A stretch of DNA of 64,000 nt from Temnothorax longispinosus (GCF_030848805.1 NC_092368.1:10052122-10116121), one strand, 5' to 3'. Positions 11,369 through 22,445 are shown, counted from the stretch's first letter. The notes: generated by a model from the sequence alone, not told the origin. Program-made: numbers and translations.

Positions 11369-12428
11369 AAGAAATACAGTGTCCAAAATGTGGTAATAAA
11401 TTAATAATTGATACAAGTAAGCTCAGATTTCGATGCTGAAAAACATATTATGAAAAGAATTCCAGCAAAAAATATGTAAAAAAACAATGCTTCAAACAAG
11501 TGCAAAATATGATAATGTGATTTAGTAAATCAAAATTGAGTTTAGAAACCGTATGCCGATTAACAACATACTTTATTATGTTACGGCCTCCGCGACATCA
11601 ATTTTTGTGTACGGAATTACAACTTTCCGAGCCATCGGTTATTGATTGGGTTTCCTTTTGCCGAAAAGTAAGTATAATTTGATACATTTAATACATTAAA
11701 TATAAATATGTTAAATGTATATTTAGTAAATTTATTTAAAAATGGGGCCAAAAAAAATTCGACCAAACTTGGAGGCCGCAACAAAATTGTTGAAATAGAC
11801 GAGGCTAAAATCGGTAAAAGGAAATACAACCGTGGCCGAATTATCGAAGAGAAATGGATCTTCGGTGGAATTGAACGCGACTGAAGAAAAATATTTCTTG
11901 TGCCAGTTCCGGATCGTACAGAGAAAACTTTGCTGGAAATTATAGAAAAGTGGATTCTACCTGGGACGACGATAATGTCAGATTGTTGGAGGTCTTACAA
12001 TTGTTTAAACAATGAAGGCTTCCAACATCTGACCGTTAATCATTCCATGAATTTCGTTGACCCAGATACCCGTAAATATAAACTTTAAATAGTTTTACAA
12101 ATGTTTGGGTTTAACTATAATATATTTAAAATAAAAAAAATAAATAAATGTTGCATAAATAATGTATTGACAGTTTTTTTAATTTTTAGGAGCCCACACC
12201 CAGAACATAGAACGCGTTTGGAGAGAGGTAAGAGCTAATATCCCACGGTACGGAACACGTACTTCACACTTAGTGGGATATTTAGCAGAATATCTCTTCA
12301 AACGCGTTCATGATTACGAAGACCGTTTGAACAGTTTCTTCTGTACCATTGCGGAACTGTATCCACCGAAGATCCATGATGAAGCAGATATCTCAGAGCC
12401 GGAGGCTTCTACAAGTGCTACAACTTAA
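11369..12428 (+). pseudogene. Merlin ISXO2-like transposase (zinc finger and DDE domain)
   Basis: A first piece (about 11369-11520) encodes a zinc-ribbon start, QCPKCGNKLI, followed by stops. A second piece contains LSLETVCRL and SEPSVIDWVSFCRK before a GTAAGT donor near 11669. The third carries the catalytic core: KIVEIDEAKIGKRKYNRGR, then PDRTEKTLLEIIEKWILPGT, SDCWRSYNCL and LTVNHSMNFVDPDT. A 118-bp intron (12072-12189) joins this in frame to AHTQNIERVWREVRANIPRYG and a C-terminus ending ASTSATT at 12428. An in-frame TGA follows GGIERD at about 11881, and stops in the zinc-finger piece also break it. The family moves DNA by cut and paste with a DDE catalytic triad. Confidence 0.8.
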
Positions 12429-12483
12429 AATGAATATTTGCTAAACCACGTATCACATTTTACACTTTTTTGAAACATACATT

Positions 12484-12612
12484 GTTTTTTTACATATTTT
12501 TTGCTGGAATTCTTTTCATAATATGTTTTTCGGCATCGAAATCTGAACTTACTTGTATCAATTATTAATTTATTACCACAATTTGGACACTGTATTTCTT
12601 TAGCAATTAAAT
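12484..12612 (-). repeat. Inverted second copy of the Merlin zinc-finger exon
   Basis: The minus strand repeats 11380-11500 almost base for base, including the words coding CPKCGNKLIIDTSKL. It lies just after the stop of the + strand transposase and points the other way. It belongs with the left-facing N-terminal exon at 13308-13637, so the element carries parts of two copies joined tail to tail. Confidence 0.75.
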
Positions 12613-12756
12613 GATGCTACTTTAAATAAGTAAAGAGAATTATTATTTGGACACTGTATTTCTTTATTTGTTAAATAAGGGTTGATATATCCATTAATAA
12701 TCATATTACTGTGTTTCGTTAACCTGAACGCTTAATATCTGTAACATAAATAATTT

Positions 12757-12836
12757 GTTAAAGCAGAGAATAGTTGACATATGAAAAGTACATATTTATG
12801 TGTACTTTTCACATACCAACTATTCTCTGCTTTAAC
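12757..12836. repeat. Near-perfect hairpin inside the Merlin element
   Basis: TTAAAGCAGAGAATAGTTG and its complement flank ATATGAAAAGTACATATTTA, making a roughly 80-base palindrome. It is bracketed by direct copies of an AACGCTTAATATCTGTAAC segment (near 12727 and 12870), which suggests a local duplication or a small insertion. Confidence 0.65.
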
Positions 12837-13307
12837 AATTTTATTTCTGTTTCGTTAACTTCAACGCTTAATATCTGTAACAGAAATAATTTGTATTCCA
12901 AAATATTCTCTGTTGTAATCAAAACCACAAACTTGAAAACAATATATTAAATTTTATTATTTATTAATTGGATTAAAGTTGAGATCTAACATTTCCTTAA
13001 AATAAACGTGATAATTAACTGTATACACGGCTGCGTCGAATATGTCCAAATTGCTACAAATTATAAAAAACATAATTAATACTGTTGAGGTCCGCCTATT
13101 GTATTTCGCTACTGAGATAAGGAGTCAAGGGAGAAGTCAGTATATAGGCATTTGCAAGTTAACACACAGAGAAGTTTTATTAGAACATCCAACTCGTGGC
13201 TTGGTATGTGAGCGACTGACTCACGCACGGCACGCAGGCCGGTAAACGGAAGCTTCGCAGAAGGCGCGCATGCGCATAGGGAACGTGAACATAAAAATAT
13301 GTCTGAC

Positions 13308-13637
13308 TTACTTTAACAAATACTTATTTGATATATAGTTATCAATTGAAATTAAAACAATTACCTCGTGATTTAAATAGCTAAATCTATCCTTAATATT
13401 GCGCTTCCTTTCCGCTCTATACGCATTTTTCAACGTAAAAGTTAATATATCGTGCAAAAAATCTTCGGATACTGCATTTAGATATGAAAAATTGACAAGG
13501 ATCATTCTATTGTAATCTTTCAAATTTTTATCCCAAAACATTTTTCGGATGAATTTGGGCCATGTTGTTGCATCGCCAACAACATCCTGAACCGCTAGCC
13601 ACGGATTACTATTTAATTGCTCTACTGAATATGGCAT
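13308..13637 (-). pseudogene. Probable N-terminal exon of a Merlin transposase
   Basis: 109-residue minus-strand ORF opening MPYSVEQLNSNPW and containing TTWPKFIRKMFWDKN and ILVNFSYLNAVSEDFLHDIL. It starts just inside the right terminal repeat, where a Merlin gene reading inward would begin. The pattern of an aromatic FxR...L block and an NFxYxN block is like the uncharacterised N-terminal region of arthropod Merlin proteins as I remember them. It faces opposite to the catalytic exons, so it cannot be spliced to them in this copy. Confidence 0.5.
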
Positions 13638-13946
13638 TATAAATATTTTGGAATTGCACAGAACAATATATGATATGTCATTGAGGTTGAGCGCTCAAGT
13701 ACATCACGTGACCACGGGACATGCGCATGTGGTCGCGGAGCATGTCCGTAGTCGCTACATCGCGTCGGTATGTCAGGTCTCATAACATGATAGTCGTCAA
13801 CTTTAACAGTTAATATCTCGCTTCGCGGGGCAGAGCGGGGCTTCTTTCTGTCAGATTCGTTTGTTTTGTGCAAAAACGCGTCGATTAAGCCTAAATTCAG
13901 CGAAATCAGTGAGGAGGGAGCTCTCCTTAAGTATTACCCAAGAGGT

Positions 13947-14411
13947 TAATGGTGTAATAGTAACAGATAATATTAACATGACTTTTTTAGAAAAGGAAAA
14001 AGCTAAATAGAGAATGTCTGTGATATTTAATTTTACGTAAAAATATAAAGTTTTATTTATTATAAATGTGTCAGAAGTTTTCAACCTTTTTCACTGTCAT
14101 TGTGTATGTTCACAGAAGATAATTACATTACATAATTATTATGAAATATTGTAAATTATAGTTTTTTCCGAATAAGTAAAATTCAATCAATACTTTTTTC
14201 AAAAAATTTAAAACAAAATACCTGTGCAATAAGTATTTCAGAGAGCTATATGTTATTAAAATTTGTAACGTAAAGCATTATCATAATAATGAAAAATTTA
14301 GAGCACCGATTTCAAGATCAATAAACAAATTTGCACTATCAAGACAATTAAAAAGATAATAACTCTTGTCTATAATATAAAAAGTGGATCACTAAAGGTG
14401 TTACAGACTAA
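13947..14411. other. AT-rich intron sequence
   Basis: No open frame with family features and no clear repeat boundary between the Merlin target duplication and the foldback at 14412. Confidence 0.4.
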
Positions 14412-14561
14412 TATTGCTGAAACTGATCAAGATATGCAATTCTTATTTTCCAGCGACTGCTTAGCATAAAAAAAATTAATTTCATTAAACAATGCCCGCT
14501 TTGATGCCCAACAGTTGCTAGAAAATAAGAATTGCATATCTTGTTCAGTTTCAGCAATATT
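14412..14561. mobile_element. Small foldback (MITE-like), ~40-bp arms
   Basis: ATATTGCTGAAACTGATCAA with continuing GATATGCAATTCTTATTTTC is mirrored at 14521-14561. The spacer is about 70 bases. No target duplication is obvious. Confidence 0.65.
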
Positions 14562-14562
14562 T

Positions 14563-15040
14563 CCTTAGAGAAAAAGTATATTCAAAAGTATATAGAAATT
14601 TGTATATCTTGTATATTCAGTCTATGTAGTACCTGGTTTTATATAGAGATATTTAATATTACTGAATTAAAACGATTTTTTAAAATAAATAAAATCACGT
14701 TGAAAAAATATGAAAAAATTCTCAAAAATCCTATGTTATATATAAAAATATTTAAGCAACAGCTTACAGTGGACCAACTTATGCTTCTAATATTTTTAAT
14801 ATTTTTTCGAAAGTTTGACAAAGGCCGTCCCACTCTAGGTCAAAGCTTAAAAATTTTGATGTCTGATATAAGATTTTTGAGAATTTTTTCAGATTTTTAA
14901 ATTGTGGCCAACAATTAGTTGGTTTAAAAAAATTATAAATCAATCAATTTTATAAAAAAAATTTAAAAAAATCTGAGTGCATTTTTCAGTTGGAACAATA
15001 ACAAAAAATCGCGGATCAAATCCGAGAGGGTCAGACCACC
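14563..15040. repeat. AT-rich repeat related to 32590-33240
   Basis: The block CAAAGCTTAAAAATTTTGAT ... ATTGTGGCCAAC at about 14840-14910 recurs at 33090-33165 and, inverted, at about 32665-32745. The first 100 bases match the left arm of the foldback at 33803. It is one half of a palindromic family present intact elsewhere in the window. Confidence 0.6.
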
Positions 15041-15350
15041 CTAGAGAAAAAGTATATACAGGTATAGAGAAGGTATACACAATTTATGTATGCGTATACA
15101 GAGTTTCTGTATCCGTATATTGAATGTGTGTATTGTGTATGCTATTCCATGGCCTGTATATTTGGATATTCATGACCAATATATCCCTTAAGTATACAGA
15201 GATCCAAATCGTAAGTATATTCGACTTGTAATGGCCATGGAATAGGAATACACATATTCAATATACAGATACAGAAATGCTGTATACATATACATAAATT
15301 GTGTATACTTTCTGTAAACCTGTGTATGAGGCATTTCATGCCAAATCGAC
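15041..15350. mobile_element. 310-bp palindromic AT-rich repeat unit
   Basis: Runs from CTAGAGAAAAAGTATATACA to CATGCCAAATCGAC and is largely self-complementary (TATACACAATTTATGTATG on both arms, CATGGCC near the centre). The same unit, reversed, lies at 34049-34326 and continues at 37443-37480 after an LTR insertion, which defines its extent. Confidence 0.65.
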
Positions 15351-15359
15351 TTAGTCTGA

Positions 15360-16483
15360 CTTTTTTTTGTTAACGGGGGGGGAATCCTCATCAGATACTC
15401 CCGCCCACGGGGCGGGGCGGGCGGTTATGCCGGACTTCTACGGACTACAACCCCCCCCCGGGTGTCCCTCTCGGCGTTTGTGTAGGGAGGCCTCGGGAAA
15501 TGCGCTGATTCGTCCATGAGCCTTCGCACACCTAGCCCTGTAGGGCTTGAATCTAACTTGTGGCGGGTGAATGACACCACCCGCCACCCCTTTCCCGGAG
15601 TTGCTGCAAGCAGCAGCGGGCGCGCGGCTGTCCCCGGGCAAATGAGAGGAGGAGTGACCATCACCGTGTGATGGACCCCTTCCCCCCTCACGCTTTCACA
15701 TGAAGGGCAGGTGGAGGCAAGACCCAAGAGCGCCGAAATGCTCCCAGGCCCTGCCCTCAACCCTCCACGGCCCGGAAGAAGCCCTCGTGACGGAAACCCC
15801 ATAGGGAGTCCGTCCGAGCCTCTCCCGGGCCGCATCCTCCACCGACCTGCTCGGCATGAGAATCAGCGGCAGGGGGACGGGCTCCTAGAGAGCCCGTCCC
15901 CGTGCTGCCGCCGTCTAACCCCCCTTTCTGTGCGGATCAATCGCCCGCCTCACTCCGAGTTCGACACATGCCGCCCTTCCGAGAGGGATGGTGCCGGCCG
16001 GAGGGGTGAGGGAGAATGCCACCCGCGTCGGCAGTGAGGGAGAATGCCACCCGCCTCACCCCCCCCCCCCAGTCGTTGTCTTAGTCCTGTGCTCTATTAA
16101 GAGCCGCGGCAAGGGCACTTATGCGAGGTCCGCGTCGCCTTCTCCTCGGCGATTGCGGTTTCGGTGCCCCGTCCTCTTCGTCGCTGCTCTCCGCTGGAGT
16201 AGGGGCTTTCCCCTTCTTATCCTCTCGTCCGCCTCCTTCCGCGACATCAAGTTGCCGCAGAAGGAAGCGAACGCCTTTCTGTTGTTGTCGCCTTCTTCTC
16301 CCCCCTCGACTAGAGTCCCTATAATAAGAGTCTGGACACTGCCGCAAGTTTGACAAAGCATGGCGTCGTAAGTGGTGGGGATAGTGCTTACAGTATAACA
16401 CGGTGTAGCACTGAACTTAGAGAGTTTAGTACATGTGTAGATGCTGAGTGACTCGATCATTAATATCGAAGTGGAAGATAGCT
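15360..16483. other. GC-rich block, possibly LINE untranslated or gag sequence
   Basis: Strong shift to GC with C10/G8 runs and a repeated GTGAGGGAGAATGCCACCCG (about 16006-16052). Minus-strand frames at 16081-16535 have an Arg-rich stretch and a few Cys but no complete zinc knuckle. It could be part of an R1-type LINE, but I cannot show this. Confidence 0.3.
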
Positions 16484-16549
16484 TAGTGGAAATGTGCTCA
16501 AGGGTATAAAAAAAAGGGAAGATACCCATGAGCACAAATGGGACATCTA

Positions 16550-16680
16550 CCCATAGGGATATCCACTTGAGTATCTCCTCATGGATATCTCCTCATAGGT
16601 ATCTCCTCATGGATATCTCCTCATAGGTATCTCCTCATAGGTATCTGCTCATGGGTATTTCCTCATGGGTATGTTCTCAC
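16550..16680. repeat. Left subterminal repeat array
   Basis: Seven or more 14-bp units close to ATCTCCTCATAGGT, alternating CATGGAT and CATAGGT. They share the words of the array at 22680-23010. Confidence 0.75.
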
Positions 16681-16779
16681 AATACATATAAAAACTCATA
16701 GTACATATAAAAAATTAATTTTATTTTGAAAAAAAGTTCTTATATTGTATTTATATTGAAAATGCATTTATATGCATTC

Positions 16780-19092
16780 TTATTCATTTTCGCTATCCGT
16801 GTCGTTTACTTGCTTCTTTGTGGATGATTTTAGATTATTCCTGATAGTTTTTATTTTTGACGTGAGATGTTTATTGATGAAACCTAGTCGCTGATTTAGT
16901 TCAGTTTCGGAGACTTTTCCATCCATCCGTTCGAATCTGATTCGTGCTTTCATGAGATCTGAAATATATATGTTTATTTATAGTCCTTTACAGTGTAATG
17001 GGAAAGAGGGGATTAGAAAAATGACACAGGTTTGTATTGATAATAATTAAATTAACTATCAATTACATACATATACTACGTTTACGCGAGCGTTACTTCT
17101 GTAGTAACTTACGATATATCACTCATTTACGCGGAGTAAATTATCGTAATTTACTACGAAATCCCGTTTACGCGAAGGAAAATCCCGTTTACGCAAAGGA
17201 ATTATCATAAGTTACTACAGAAATAACGCTCGCGTAAACGTAGTAATATACGCTTTCCATAATTGTGTGCTTTGTTATTAACAGATTGTTATATTTACTT
17301 CTTATGTACGTTTTTTTTAAAGGAGAGCACGCAGGCCGTGCTTCGCTGTCATCTTTATTTGGACACGGCTTGCCCGATGCACTTCTATTAAAAAGCTCTT
17401 GTCTGTTCCATAGTAAATCCGCCAATTTCTTAACAAATTTTCCATCGCCTTTTGGTCCAACATCAATTTTGTTAATTTTATCAAACTGTGCCTGTGATAC
17501 AGTAGCCATCTGATGCAAAGAAAGGCAAAACAACTGTTAATATTAATCTCCAAAATATAAAAATGTGTGGATTCAAGCAAAATTAAATTTTTTTCAAATT
17601 ATATATCATTATACTATCATATAGTAATAACTGAATTTAAAAAGTGCAATAAAAAGGAACGATTATATACAACATCAGAAAAATAAAAGCATAAAAAATA
17701 AATTTCAAAATACTGTTTAAATTAATGAAATATTACTTTATTTTTCTCAAACTTGTTATTTAAGAAAATCTTTTTGAATTAAAACCTTTAATTATATAGG
17801 CGATAAAAATATACAAAGTGCAAATTGTATAAAATAAAAATCGACTAGTTTTATTAAATTAATTTGTGAACAGCTTAATAAATTAAAGCTATTGAGATGC
17901 AACATTCTTTCATACTAATTTTAAAAAATCAGCAGTTATGGAAAACTGGAAATCCTATAAACAAAAGAAATTATATTTCTGAAAAACAGTTGTTAACATA
18001 GTCCAATCCACCAAAACTTATTAGAATGAACATCACGACCCGATTTATGAGAAGTTTTTCTAACAGAGAGTACATAGCTTCCCTAATACATACAATTAAT
18101 TTATTGTAACCGAAAATACATGCCCAATAATTATCTGAAAAAAAAGTAGAGGTTGTAACAACACTCACATTCCTAGCATGTTGAATTTCACAAGCAGGTC
18201 CATGTATTATATCGCTGTTTTTCTTCAGATACGACAAATCAACAATCAATTTAGTCTGAAATTATAAACATGCACGCAAACATGCATACAACCTTAAAGT
18301 TTAAAAAGTATGAATAAAAGAACACAAGTCCCATAAATTCATTAAAAATGCACTATGCATTATCCAAATTTTTAAAGAACTCTTAATATTTCAGAACCAA
18401 GAATATTGAATATTATAGTAAACTTAAATTATATTTCTTACAGACCTGTTTATCAGTAGCTGTAGATTCCTGTTTATATTTCTATAGCATTTATGATCCT
18501 TTCTGTCTTTGAGTGTGATATATTTGGCAAAATCTGAAAAAAAAAACTTATTTTATTAGAAGAACTGATTTTTCCAAAAACCTTGTACAATTTATTTTAT
18601 AGATTATTTAGAACTTACTGAATTATCCATGAGAGCCAACTCAGAGTTATTTCTTCAAGCGAGGTTACACCTTCAATATGTAAAACCTTGATTTCACGAG
18701 CGTTATTATCTTCAAGCGAGGTTACACCTTCAATATGTAAAACCTTGATTTCACGAGCGTTATTATCTTCATACTAAAGAAAAAAAATCAATATTTTAGA
18801 CAAAAGTGTTTATCACAAACGTTTAAAATTATAAAAATTAATTATTTAATTAGAAACCAACCGCTGGTATCTCTGTGTCCATGAAATCATCTGAACCTTC
18901 ATGTTTTAACTTCATCTATTATACATACAAAAAGAAAGTAAGTTATAAAAACTTTGACAAAGCCATAATTAACATAACGTTTTAACATTTTACCTCAGAG
19001 CATTGTACACCACTTAAATCATGATTGAAAGGAATGGGAAGCTTTGAGGAACTCATTGGATTTTTTTTTATGTCATCATCCTTCAACTTATC
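16780..19092 (-). CDS. BEN-domain-like protein, multi-exon, element-borne
   Basis: Minus-strand exons with acceptors and open frames lie near 19092-19016, 18917-18850, 18774-18640, 18534-18446, 18256-18171, 17513-17270 and 16958-16780 (stop TAA). The 17513 exon reads MATVSQAQFDKINKID, then a block FVKKLADLLWNRQELFNRSA, then GKPCPN and ARPACSPLK. This matches the shape of a BEN domain (helical DNA- or protein-binding module with L...LW...EL...SxxGK). The 18256 exon encodes IVDLSYLKKNSDIIHGPACEI. The exon chain is inferred by eye and the first exon is uncertain. The gene is transcribed away from the transposase from a shared interval of about 0.5 kb, suggesting an accessory function for the same element. 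Confidence 0.5.
17076..17243. mobile_element. 168-bp MITE with TA target duplication
   Basis: Ends CTACGTTTACGCGAGCGTTA and its complement, flanked by TA on each side. The arms extend about 40 bases and the loop has internal GTTTACGCG repeats. It lies in the last intron of the BEN-like gene. TA duplication suggests a Tc1/mariner-type donor. Confidence 0.75.
18654..18767 (-). repeat. 57-bp tandem duplication inside an exon
   Basis: Two adjacent identical 57-base units encode EDNNAREIKVLHIEGVTSL twice in frame in the BEN-like gene. The copies look perfect, so the duplication is recent. Confidence 0.85.
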
Positions 19093-19233
19093 TGAAACAA
19101 AATTGTGAACTATATCCAGGGTATCTGATTTAAGGTTGCCATAACAAAAACTGAAGATAGATTGGATCAAACCGAGGAGGAAAGTTATGTACCATTTTGC
19201 AAAATTTCTATTAGTTATCGAACAATTAAATAA

Positions 19234-19396
19234 AATATTAGAGCGAATAAGCGCTTGGATTGAATCGGAGAGCGGTATACGGCGAAGAGAGGTGGAGTCA
19301 ACGATCGACGGTAGACAAGCCGTCGCTCGTTGACTCCACCTCTCTTCGCCATACCGCTCATCGTGTTCAACCCAAGCGCTCATTCGCTCTAATATT
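19234..19396. mobile_element. 160-bp palindromic MITE between divergent genes
   Basis: AATATTAGAGCGAATAAGCG is mirrored at the right end. The arms carry GAAGAGAGGTGGAGTCAACG and leave only a short loop. It sits in the interval between the BEN-like gene and the transposase, where their promoters should be. Confidence 0.75.
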
Positions 19397-19583
19397 TAAA
19401 TTAGTTAACATTTATTGAGGTACTCTTTAATACTCTACTCTTTACTATTACTTTTTAATATTTTAATTAATACTTTTTAATAATTTCGTTAAGTATATAA
19501 GTATATAATTTTAGTAGTTTTATGACAAAATAGTTCAGTATTTATAGATTTTTTAAATCTGAGTGTCTTTTTTTGTATTACAG

Positions 19584-19718
19584 AATGAAGATATTTCTAA
19601 TGCATCTGCTATTTGTAATACAGTGGAAAACATTGATGAAGAGCCTGACTGGAATAAACAAACTGAATCAGATGCCATGAGTGTTTCTTCATTTTCTTTT
19701 GATTCAGAAACTTTATTT
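19584..19718 (+). CDS. Upstream exon of tnp2-like transposase
   Basis: Forty-five codons between TTGTATTACAG and a GTACGA donor, phase 0 at both ends, encoding an acidic, Ser-rich segment (ENIDEEPDWNKQTESDAMSV). It joins in frame to the GAG at 19968. An 81-bp MITE lies in the intervening intron. An earlier initiating exon is expected but not identified. Confidence 0.6.
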
Positions 19719-19754
19719 GTACGAAAGTTTTCCTAAATAATAATAATTTATAAA

Positions 19755-19835
19755 AGGGGTACTCAAATAAGTTAGAGTTTAACGGTTTGACATAACCTGT
19801 CAAACCGTTAAACTCTAACTTATTTGAGTACCCCT
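19755..19835. mobile_element. 81-bp perfect-hairpin MITE
   Basis: AGGGGTACTCAAATAAGTTA and the complementary right arm pair over about 38 bases with a five-base loop. It lies in the intron between the two transposase exons and has almost no arm divergence, suggesting a recent insertion. Confidence 0.8.
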
Positions 19836-19967
19836 ATTATAATAAATATTGTTAAAGATTGTTGTGAAAACTATCTAAAACAAAGTATCTAAAAAAAGTT
19901 TTATTGTATTTTGTTTTGTTTTCTTCTGTTTTGTTATTGTGTAATCAGGTTTTGATTTTTTTTGCAG

Positions 19968-22445
19968 GAGACTAATGCACAATCTAATTTATCTAGTACA
20001 AATATTGAAACTTCTGCTGAAAACAGCAGTATCGATGAGGATGAAGGAAATGAAAATCAACTATTAACTGAGAAGCTTATCATTGGTGGAAAAAAATTAG
20101 AAGGCTTAGAAGAAGAAATTCTTTTTAATAATAGACAAACAAAATTTGATGTAATGCTTATATGGAGCTTTTCTTTCCGACACAACCTGACTGCTATTGC
20201 AACTGAGGATCTGTGCAAGCTTGTGAACTCTTTGGTTGGAAATGAGTACATTCCAACCACTAAGTATATGTTTAGAAAAATTTTTGGATTTATTAATTAT
20301 TTATTTCACTTTTATTGTCCTAACTGTCAGTGCTATCTTAATGAAGTGTTGAAAAGTGAAAAAACAAGTACTCTCAAATTACATTGTCCTGTATGTAACC
20401 AAAAGGGAAGCACAAAAAACATGAATGATGGCTATTATTTTGTTACTTTACCTATAAAAGATCAAATTTCCTTTCTTCTGGAAAACACAGAAAATATTTT
20501 AGAGTTGATCCAATATCGTTGGAACCGCAACAAGCCAGATGAATCTGCTATTTGTGATATTTTTGATGGATTACTTTACAAAGAACTTGTTGAAAATGGG
20601 ACGCTTTCAAACCAGTATAGTTTAAGTTTAACAATGTCCACGGATGGGGCCCGTCTGTTTTCTGGATGTAAAAACACATTATGGCCAATACATTTTCGAT
20701 TAAATAAATTTCCTCCTTCATGCAGATTTGATCAAGCCAATTCAATGTTAGGTGGTATTTGGTTTGGCAAGAATGAACCAAATATGTCAACTTTTTTGTC
20801 TCCATTTGTGAAAGAAGTCAATGAACTAAACAATATTGGATTACACTGGAAAGCTCCAACTGGACAACTTATTCATAGTAAAATTGTTTTACTAGCAAAT
20901 GTCATGGATTCAAAAGCTAAACCTATTGTTCAAAACATTAAGCAATTTAACGGTTATTATGGGTGTGGTTATTGTTACCATCCTGGTGTTATGATAAATA
21001 ATAATAATAATCAGGCAAAGTACATTATGAATGATGATGTTTATTTGCTAAACGATCTTGGGACGTCCTATACTGTTAATGGTTTTGACCCCAAAACCAA
21101 AGAACCGAAGATTTTCCATGTCACAGACAGAAGTAATGAAACAACAAGGCACGAAATGGAACATGTTGAAAATCTTAAAAAAGAGAAAAGAATAGCTGTA
21201 GATGATGATGTCAAGGGTGTCAAAGGAAAAAATTCATTTTGGATTCTTAGAAAGTTTGATATGGTGTTTGGTTGTGTAATTGACTATTTACATGGTGTAT
21301 TACTCGGAAATATAAAGACTGTTACATCACTTTGGTTTGATTCTCCTATTGGTGTTGATTTTTCCATTAAAGATCAGGAAAGTAACGTAGATGACAGACT
21401 TTTAAAAATTTGTCCTCCTTCATCTATATCCAGACGGCCTCGAAGTATATCTGATCGAGTGCATTGGAAAGCCAATGAGTGGCGTTCTTGGCTACTATTT
21501 TATAGTTTACCATGTCTAATTGGAATACTCCCTGCGCGTTATTTGAAGCATCATTGTATCTTAGTTTCTGCCTCACATATATTCCTAAGTAACAACATTA
21601 CATTATCTGACTTAGAAAAGGCAACTTGGTTATTAATTGAGTATGTCGTCGAGTTTTTACATTTATATGGATCTTCAAAAATGTTTTTTAACACACATTT
21701 ACTTTTGCACATGGGTAAAATGGTTGAGATGCTTGGGCCATGGTGGTGTTATTCTGCTTTTTCTTTTGAATCTGCAAATGGTAGTTTGATGAAACTTGTG
21801 AAAGGAGTAAAAAGTACCGCGAGTCAAATTGCAGAAAAATATTCAATGTGTAGACTTTTACCGAATGTTATACAGCTATATAATGTAAGTGATAATGCCC
21901 TAGCTTATAGCACAGATTTACTTCTTTATCGCATTGTTAAGAGTGTGCGCAAGGTAAATTCCATTACTATCTTAGGAGCTCATAAATTTTTGATACTAAC
22001 GAAAGAAGAAAGGCTTGCTTTCACTGAAGCTGGCCTTGAACCAACAAACTGTACCTATGAAAGAATGATAAAGAATAATGTTAAGTATCATGTTAAATGC
22101 TACACCAGACAAGGAGAGAAATCAAATGACTCCATCGTACGATTGTCATGTGGAGGATACGCAGTGATTGAACGAATATTGCTCTTGAGTGACAGAGAAA
22201 CTCCGCAACAGCATTGTGTGTATACTCTTATCCGTGCTTTAAATATTGAACATAATATATCTATAACAACTCATCAATGCGGTGCAAAGGCTTTGCACAT
22301 AAAAGTTTGTTCATTACTTTTGTACGGTATACAATGTATACGTACATTGATAAAAGCAGAAAAAATAGTTAGCAAACCTATTTTAATAGATTTTGGAGAT
22401 TCGTTTTATGTTACTGATTTTCCCAATATATATGAAAAGGATTGA
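19968..22445 (+). CDS. tnp2/EnSpm (CMC)-like transposase, intact main exon
   Basis: A single exon of 825 codons after a TTTTTTTTGCAG acceptor. Numbering from the in-frame ATG at 19962: a zinc ribbon at about 119-145 (CPNCQC ... CPVCNQ); the first catalytic block LTMSTDGARLFSG with Asp 228 and WPI following; LANVMDSKAKP with Asp 316, then a CGYCYH cluster (335-340); VIDYLHGVLLGNIKTVTSLW (439-458); RPRSISDRVHWKANEWRSW; and a third acidic position in FSFESANGS (Glu 603). This order fits Transposase_21/tnp2 proteins of EnSpm/CACTA-type elements with a DDE catalytic core. No internal stop or frameshift is present, so the gene may be functional or recently active. Compare the broken copy at 2322-3216. 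Confidence 0.8.
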   Translation, partial: ETNAQSNLSSTNIETSAENSSIDEDEGNENQLLTEKLIIGGKKLEGLEEEILFNNRQTKFDVMLIWSFSFRHNLTAIATEDLCKLVNSLVGNEYIPTTKYMFRKIFGFINYLFHFYCPNCQCYLNEVLKSEKTSTLKLHCPVCNQKGSTKNMNDGYYFVTLPIKDQISFLLENTENILELIQYRWNRNKPDESAICDIFDGLLYKELVENGTLSNQYSLSLTMSTDGARLFSGCKNTLWPIHFRLNKFPPSCRFDQANSMLGGIWFGKNEPNMSTFLSPFVKEVNELNNIGLHWKAPTGQLIHSKIVLLANVMDSKAKPIVQNIKQFNGYYGCGYCYHPGVMINNNNNQAKYIMNDDVYLLNDLGTSYTVNGFDPKTKEPKIFHVTDRSNETTRHEMEHVENLKKEKRIAVDDDVKGVKGKNSFWILRKFDMVFGCVIDYLHGVLLGNIKTVTSLWFDSPIGVDFSIKDQESNVDDRLLKICPPSSISRRPRSISDRVHWKANEWRSWLLFYSLPCLIGILPARYLKHHCILVSASHIFLSNNITLSDLEKATWLLIEYVVEFLHLYGSSKMFFNTHLLLHMGKMVEMLGPWWCYSAFSFESANGSLMKLVKGVKSTASQIAEKYSMCRLLPNVIQLYNVSDNALAYSTDLLLYRIVKSVRKVNSITILGAHKFLILTKEERLAFTEAGLEPTNCTYERMIKNNVKYHVKCYTRQGEKSNDSIVRLSCGGYAVIERILLLSDRETPQQHCVYTLIRALNIEHNISITTHQCGAKALHIKVCSLLLYGIQCIRTLIKAEKIVSKPILIDFGDSFYVTDFPNIYEKD

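Larger units (their letters stand above)
10905..13938. mobile_element. Merlin (IS1016/ISXO2-like) transposon, rearranged
   Basis: Both ends begin GGTAATACTTAAGGAGA and stay similar for about 230 bases inward, giving long terminal inverted repeats. The flanks CAAAAGGT (10897-10904) and CAAGAGGT (13939-13946) form an 8-bp target duplication with one mismatch, the size expected for Merlin. Inside is an ISXO2-like transposase. The coding parts are arranged head to head: the zinc-finger and catalytic exons face right, while an N-terminal-type exon and a second zinc-finger piece face left. The element is therefore a rearranged, inactive copy. Confidence 0.8.

Noticed and set aside
16550..16680. Possible CRISPR-like array of short repeats
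   Set aside because: Units are contiguous with no unique spacers and lie at a transposon end in a eukaryotic genome.
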